DNA of 8,872 bases from WTKG01 sp963735005 (GTDB lineage: Bacteria; Actinomycetota; Actinomycetes; Actinomycetales; Demequinaceae), in NCBI GenBank assembly GCA_963735005.1, contig CAVTJA010000012.1:1-8872 (forward strand). The letters are read 5' to 3'. The stretch's first letter is position 1; each line of letters starts with the position of its first letter. The translations under genes were made by a program, and so were the position numbers. The notes under the pieces are model-generated. The model made no database searches, was not told the DNA's origin, and saw nothing but the letters and a program-made list of their open reading frames with translations. Positions 6,084 to 8,872 of the stretch are shown piece after piece.

Positions 6084-6702
6084 TCGGACTCCAATCGCAG
6101 GATGCCCCGGGCGTACGCGGTGACGACGTCGATCGTCCAGCGCTGGATACCTTCGGGGCTGAGGGGGTCAACGCCGAGTACCTCGGCGAGGTGTTCGTGA
6201 AGCAGGACCATGGCGAGGTCGTTGATCATCAGGAAGGCGGCGCGCACGTCGGGGTCGGCGCTTTCGCGCATGATTCCGGCGGCGACCATTTGGGCCGACA
6301 TTTGCTTGCTCATCTCGAACCATTGCCTGAACAGCTTGTGGCCGACGGGGTCTCCGTTGAGGATGAGCCGGCGGACGTACGACGGCACGGGCGAGTCCGG
6401 CGGAAGGTGCATCAGCAGCAGTTCGGCGAAGCTGCTCGCCGCCTGGCCGGCGCCCTCCTGCATACCGGGACCTCGCCGAACGTCGCGTCGAGCATGCCGT
6501 CGAAGATGCCTGCCACGTAGGCGTCGACCTCTTCCCGCAGGCCTTGCTTCGAGCCGAAGTGGTGGAGCACGAGCGCAGGCGAGATGCCGGCGCACGCCGC
6601 GATGTCGCGGACCGTCACGACGTCGGGCCCGCGCTCGGCGAAGAGCGTGAGCGCGCAGTCGCGAATCTTCGCTCGCGCTGTTTGATCCTGAGGGCTGACC
6701 AT
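6080..6702 (-). pseudogene. TetR/AcrR-family regulator, broken by a one-base frameshift
   Basis: The first frame (from ATG 6702) encodes a TetR N-terminal DNA-binding domain: ALTLFAERG, VTVRDIAACAGISPALVLHHFGSKQGL (residues about 17-55) and GIFDGMLDATFGEV. After codon 78 this frame turns into arginine-rich nonsense and stops at 6412. The ligand-binding domain continues in the -1 frame from PGMQEGAGQAASSF through LLMHLPPDSPVPSYVRRL to ARGILRLESE. Adding one base to the C-run (GGG at 6467-6469 on the plus strand) restores GEV-PGMQEG and a 207-residue protein, a normal TetR length. An ATG at 6463 with GAGG 7 nt upstream could restart translation of the C-terminal domain alone, which would not bind DNA. 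A sequencing error in the homopolymer is the main alternative to a true mutation. It is the first gene of the exporter operon and presumably its repressor. Confidence 0.88.
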
Positions 6703-6704
6703 GC

Positions 6705-6720
6705 GTTCAGGTTACTGAAC
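6705..6720. promoter_or_regulatory. Perfect palindrome, candidate TetR operator
   Basis: GTTCAG-GTTA-CTGAAC is a perfect 6-4-6 inverted repeat that covers the -10 hexamer and ends 2 bp before the TetR ATG. A further ACTG/CAGT pair (6714-6717 and 6728-6731) extends the symmetry weakly upstream. Size and position fit an autoregulatory TetR-family operator. The partner protein is inferred from adjacency. Confidence 0.65.
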
Positions 6721-6737
6721 AAGCGACCAGTCTGCAA
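6709..6737 (-). promoter_or_regulatory. Promoter of the TetR-exporter operon, probably leaderless
   Basis: On the minus strand TTGCAG (6737-6732) is followed after 17 bp by TAACCT (6714-6709), which has the TANNNT form. Only 6 nt separate the -10 from the ATG at 6702, so the transcript would begin at or next to the start codon. No ribosome binding site is visible ahead of this ATG, consistent with a leaderless mRNA, which is common in actinobacteria. Confidence 0.6.
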
Positions 6738-6855
6738 ATCGAGGCCGTTTCGGGCACGATTGCGGCCCCGGGCTCGTTTGTCTCGTGTCCTGGTTGCGCG
6801 CATACCCCCCGCGCCGTGACACACTTGACACCCTCACTGACGTTTAGGAAATCCC

Positions 6856-7794
6856 GTGCTGAAGACTCGCCTCGCCGCCATCGCGGCCGCCGCTGTACTT
6901 GCCCTTGCCGCCTGCTCCTCGGACCCTGCGCCCGTGGTTCCCGACGTGTCCCCCACTGCGGGTCTCGACGCGGCCTCGCTCGACGGCGTCACCTGGGGCA
7001 TGGACGCCGACGGTCGCCCGACCCTGACGTGGGACGGATCGATCGCGGTGACGAGCGACGGCGCGCGGCTCGTGAAGGACGGCGACGGCGCGGCACTCGA
7101 GGAAGGCCAGAAGGTCGCGCTCGACTATGTCATCTACAGCGGCAGCGACGCTATGCGCCTTGGCTCGACGTACGAGTTCGGCACGCCGGAGACGGTTGAC
7201 TTCGTCAAGGAGCAGGCAACGCCGACGCTGTTTTCGATTCTCCAGGGCACGCACGTAGGTGCGCAGGTGATCTTCGCGACGCTCGACTTCAGCTCGGACC
7301 CGGACGAGAACGGCGTCTACCCCACGATTTTGCTTGCTACGACGGTCTCCGACGCCTACACCGTCGGGGACCGCGCCCAGGGCACGCCGGTTCCGCCCGT
7401 CGAGGGCCTGCCGAAGGTGACGCTCGACGACACCGGCAAGCCGACCATCGACCTCACCGGGGTGGAGAAGCCGACGGAACTCGTGTCTCAGCTGCTCATC
7501 AAGGGCGACGGCAAGCCGGTCGCGGATGGCCAGACCCTGACCGTGAACTACACGGGCATCCTGTGGGACGGCACCCAGTTCGACTCGTCCTGGGACCGCG
7601 GCGCGCCCGCCAGTTTCTCGTTCGGTCCTGGAAAGCTGATCGACGGCTGGACGCAGGGCCTCGCTGGCGTGCCGGTCGGTAGCCAGGTGCTCCTGGTGGT
7701 CCCGCCGGAGCTCGGCTACGGCGACGCAGGCACCGACGGCATTCCCCGGGGATCCACGCTCGTGTTCGTGGTGGACATCCTCGCGGCTTCATAG
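6856..7794 (+). CDS. Secreted FKBP-type peptidyl-prolyl isomerase lipoprotein with two FKBP-like domains
   Basis: A 312-residue exported lipoprotein that should catalyse proline cis-trans isomerisation in substrates outside the membrane. The signal peptide MLKTRLAAIAAAAVLALAAC ends in the lipobox LAAC, with Cys20 as the lipidation site, followed by a Pro-rich linker. The C-terminal FKBP domain (about 208-312) keeps the active-site set of FKBP12: Tyr232 in VNYTG, Phe242-Asp243 in TQFDSS, Phe254/Phe256, Leu261-Ile262, Trp265, Tyr288 in PPELGYG and Phe304. An earlier region (about 68-165) has the same strand order, including VALDYVIYSG, but lacks the FD pair and tryptophan, so it is probably a non-catalytic FKBP-like domain. 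The GTG start at 6856 has AGGA at 6-nt spacing. TTGACA occurs at 6825-6830, but no -10 fits it and no convincing promoter was found. The gene diverges from TetR and is probably monocistronic, given the hairpin at its end. Confidence 0.94.
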   Translation: MLKTRLAAIAAAAVLALAACSSDPAPVVPDVSPTAGLDAASLDGVTWGMDADGRPTLTWDGSIAVTSDGARLVKDGDGAALEEGQKVALDYVIYSGSDAMRLGSTYEFGTPETVDFVKEQATPTLFSILQGTHVGAQVIFATLDFSSDPDENGVYPTILLATTVSDAYTVGDRAQGTPVPPVEGLPKVTLDDTGKPTIDLTGVEKPTELVSQLLIKGDGKPVADGQTLTVNYTGILWDGTQFDSSWDRGAPASFSFGPGKLIDGWTQGLAGVPVGSQVLLVVPPELGYGDAGTDGIPRGSTLVFVVDILAAS

Positions 7795-7802
7795 CCGCGA
7801 GG
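7779..7802. terminator. Perfect 10-bp hairpin spanning the FKBP stop codon, convergent terminator candidate
   Basis: CCTCGCGGCT (7779-7788) and AGCCGCGAGG (7793-7802) are exact reverse complements around a TCAT loop. The TAG stop (7792-7794) lies in the loop and second arm. The hairpin is between convergent genes, with the DoxX-like gene ending at 7807. No U-tract follows on either strand, as often seen for GC-rich actinobacterial hairpins proposed to end transcription without a U-tail. Confidence 0.65.
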
Positions 7803-7806
7803 GCGC

Positions 7807-8172
7807 CTACGCGAAGGCGAGAAACCCGAGCGTGGCGACGGCGACCGCGAGGACGGCGAGCACCAGGTTCGGCGTGATCTGTTCGTGGCGTCGAGCATGC
7901 GCGCGCGCAGCGAGCGTCTGAAGGACCACTACTCCGAGAGCGGCGACAGGCGCGACGATGGGCGCGATCCCCGTGAGCGGAGGCACGAACAGTCCGATGG
8001 CGGCGGCGGCCTCAGCCGCGGCGATGCCATAAATCGCGCGCTGGGAGAAGTCCTCCGTCCACTTCTGCCCGGACTCGAAGAGCCTGGCCTTCGGGCGGGC
8101 GAATTTCAAAATGGCGGGCCCGAGGGTACCCACGGCGAGGAAGCCCGCGGCGATGTAATAGGCGGTAGTCAT
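7807..8172 (-). CDS. DoxX-like small integral membrane protein
   Basis: A 121-residue protein with four hydrophobic segments at about 5-23, 45-63, 67-88 and 102-120. It matches the layout of DoxX-like (DoxX_2-type) proteins: an early Lys in PAILKFARP, a Trp in QKWTED, Glu54 in the second helix, the helix-breaking FVPPLTGIAP segment, and a basic HARRHE loop before the last helix. Family members are of uncertain function, some being linked to quinone or thiosulfate metabolism and others wholly unassigned. The frame is open back to 8283, but the 37 extra residues are polar and Arg-rich without helices. ATG 8172 follows GCGAGGGC, close to the start, and matches the usual N-terminus of the family. 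It converges with the FKBP gene and diverges from the GyrI-like gene. Confidence 0.85.
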   Translation of the reverse strand: MTTAYYIAAGFLAVGTLGPAILKFARPKARLFESGQKWTEDFSQRAIYGIAAAEAAAAIGLFVPPLTGIAPIVAPVAALGVVVLQTLAARAHARRHEQITPNLVLAVLAVAVATLGFLAFA

Positions 8173-8293
8173 GCCCTCGCAACGCTGCGGCCGCGCCACA
8201 ACTTCCCGCGAGTTATTGATGCGCGGATCGAACGAGGTGTGCTCGCGGACGCTTAGGCGTCGCGGGAACTGGTTTCCACACAACGCGCACCAC

Positions 8294-8299
8294 TAGTGT
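8294..8299 (+). promoter_or_regulatory. Possible -10 of the GyrI-like gene within a CACTAGTG palindrome
   Basis: TAGTGT fits the TANNNT pattern and would start a transcript near 8305, giving a leader of about 42 nt before the ATG at 8347. No -35 resembling consensus lies 16-18 bp upstream. The -10 overlaps the 8-bp palindrome CACTAGTG (8291-8298) in the 174-bp divergent region between the DoxX-like and GyrI-like genes; nothing else was recognised in that region. Confidence 0.3.
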
Positions 8300-8346
8300 G
8301 ATGAGTGTTGGAGGCTCTCGCGGTTTCGCGATCATGCAGGAGGGGA

Positions 8347-8844
8347 ATGGACGTCAAGTCGCGCTCGGTTCCGGAGCGTCAGCTCGCCCTCATCGGCAAA
8401 GTGGTGCGCCAGTCCGAACTCGTCCAGTTCATCGTGGACAGCTTTGTGGAGTTGTTTGAGTACGTGTCAAGGAATCCCCACTTGCGCCCGCTCGACACGA
8501 CCCCGGAATGGCCCACCTACTGCATCTACCACGGCGAGGTCTCGGCCGAGAAGGGTTCCCTCGTCGAGGCGTGCATTGTGGTCGCGGGTGACGCGATCCC
8601 GGAAGGCGACATCCAGGTGCGGACGGATCCCGCCCACGACGAGGCCTACCTCGAGATCCCCAAGCGGATGCTCGAGTACCCAGAAGTCCTCGAGCCGTAC
8701 CACGCCGTCGCCGGCTGGGTGCGCGATCACGGCGAGATCCGCGAGGACATGCCGTGCCGCGAGGTCTACGTCGACGACGTCCTGGTAGCGAATCCGGACG
8801 TGCACGTGTGCGACGTGACTTACCCGTACCACCCGCGCGGATAG
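8347..8844 (+). CDS. Stand-alone GyrI-like (AraC effector-binding-type) small-molecule-binding protein
   Basis: A 165-residue soluble protein with the fold signature of GyrI-like/SOUL-type ligand-binding domains, which bind cationic or hydrophobic small molecules as the sensor half of MerR/AraC regulators or as free-standing proteins. Landmarks are VPERQLALIGKVV (8-20) as first strand, PTYCIYHGEV (56-65), SLVEACIVV (71-79), IQVRTDPAHDEAYLEIPK (89-106), LEPYHAVAGWVRDHG (115-129), REVYVDD (138-144) and CDVTYPY (155-161). No HTH is present, so it is not itself a regulator of the MerR or AraC type. The frame opens earlier at GTG 8305, but ATG 8347 has a strong AGGAGGGG just upstream and begins at the first recognisable strand, so it is chosen. 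The ligand is unknown. The TAG stop overlaps the candidate -10 of the next gene. Confidence 0.85.
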   Translation: MDVKSRSVPERQLALIGKVVRQSELVQFIVDSFVELFEYVSRNPHLRPLDTTPEWPTYCIYHGEVSAEKGSLVEACIVVAGDAIPEGDIQVRTDPAHDEAYLEIPKRMLEYPEVLEPYHAVAGWVRDHGEIREDMPCREVYVDDVLVANPDVHVCDVTYPYHPRG

Positions 8845-8847
8845 GGT
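8842..8847 (+). promoter_or_regulatory. Candidate -10 for a leaderless gene at the right edge
   Basis: TAGGGT begins in the stop codon of the GyrI-like gene and is followed 6 nt later by GTG at 8854. This is the same TANNNT-N6-start geometry as in front of the TetR gene. No -35 was recognised in the upstream coding sequence. Confidence 0.4.
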
Positions 8848-8853
8848 GACAAC

Positions 8854-8872
8854 GTGACTCCTTCTCTGAACC
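8854..8872 (+). CDS. Start of a further gene, cut by the right edge (product unknown)
   Basis: Only GTG and five further codons (MTPSLN) are visible, so no family can be named. Support is the position 9 bp after the GyrI-like stop, the codirectional strand and the TAGGGT hexamer at leaderless spacing. There is no Shine-Dalgarno sequence. It could be a false start, since a 19-nt stretch cannot show coding bias. Confidence 0.4.

Noticed and set aside
3925..6123. A 732-residue plus-strand open frame opposite the permease and ATPase genes
   Set aside because: High GC keeps the antisense frame open; its translation is rich in Arg, His, Gly and Ala without domains, while the minus strand encodes clear ABC transporter proteins.
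6455..6475. Programmed -1 frameshifting in the TetR gene
   Set aside because: The junction bases GGTCCCGG do not form a canonical slippery heptamer, and TetR regulators are not known to use frameshifting; a lost base or sequencing error is simpler.
6817..6842. Three TGAC repeats and a TTGACA upstream of the FKBP gene as promoter or operator
   Set aside because: Spacings are irregular (9 and 12 bp) and no -10 lies at a suitable distance before the ribosome binding site, so the TTGACA match may be chance.
8173..8283. N-terminal extension of the DoxX-like protein to 8283
   Set aside because: The 37 added residues are polar and Arg-rich, and the family usually starts just before the first helix, at MTTAYYIAAG.

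Overview
The window is about 8.9 kb of high-GC DNA that reads as ordinary actinobacterial chromosome. Evidence for that is the strong G/C bias at third codon positions, frequent GTG starts, -10 hexamers of the form TANNNT without strong -35s, likely leaderless starts, and a lipoprotein carrying an FKBP domain. The family mix is compatible with a Micrococcales-type actinomycete, but nothing visible fixes the genus. No rRNA, tRNA, CRISPR array, transposase, integrase or insertion-sequence end was seen.

Layout from left to right. Positions 1-374 (minus) hold the N-terminal part of a DUF4386-type membrane protein that runs off the left edge. Positions 527-2080 (minus) are a tight four-gene operon: three paralogous four-helix membrane proteins of a DUF2178-like type, followed by a 75-residue XRE/HTH regulator. 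The genes are separated by 2 bp or overlap by 4 bp. The operon is read from a near-consensus promoter at 2116-2144 (TTGACA, 17 bp, TACATT). Three dyads of the form TGT-N12-ACA lie across that promoter and are candidate operators for the XRE protein. Positions 2172-2966 (minus) encode a PrmC/HemK-related protein-glutamine methyltransferase homologue in which the usual NPPY-type motif reads CAPY.

Positions 3022-6702 (minus) are an export operon: a TetR regulator, a MacB/LolD-type ATPase and a two-module FtsX-type permease, with 4-bp and 7-bp overlaps. The TetR gene carries a one-base frameshift in a run of C. Its promoter looks leaderless, and a perfect 6-4-6 palindrome covers the -10.

Positions 6856-7794 (plus) encode a secreted lipoprotein with a degenerate and an intact FKBP prolyl-isomerase domain. 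It ends in a perfect 10-bp hairpin that includes the stop codon and lies between convergent genes. Positions 7807-8172 (minus) encode a small DoxX-like membrane protein. Positions 8347-8844 (plus) encode a stand-alone GyrI-like ligand-binding protein. A probable leaderless gene begins at 8854 and leaves the window.

The items most worth attention are the operator array and triplicated membrane-protein operon, the broken TetR gene in front of an intact exporter, and the altered catalytic motif of the methyltransferase. No clearly new defence, mobile or biosynthetic system was recognised.
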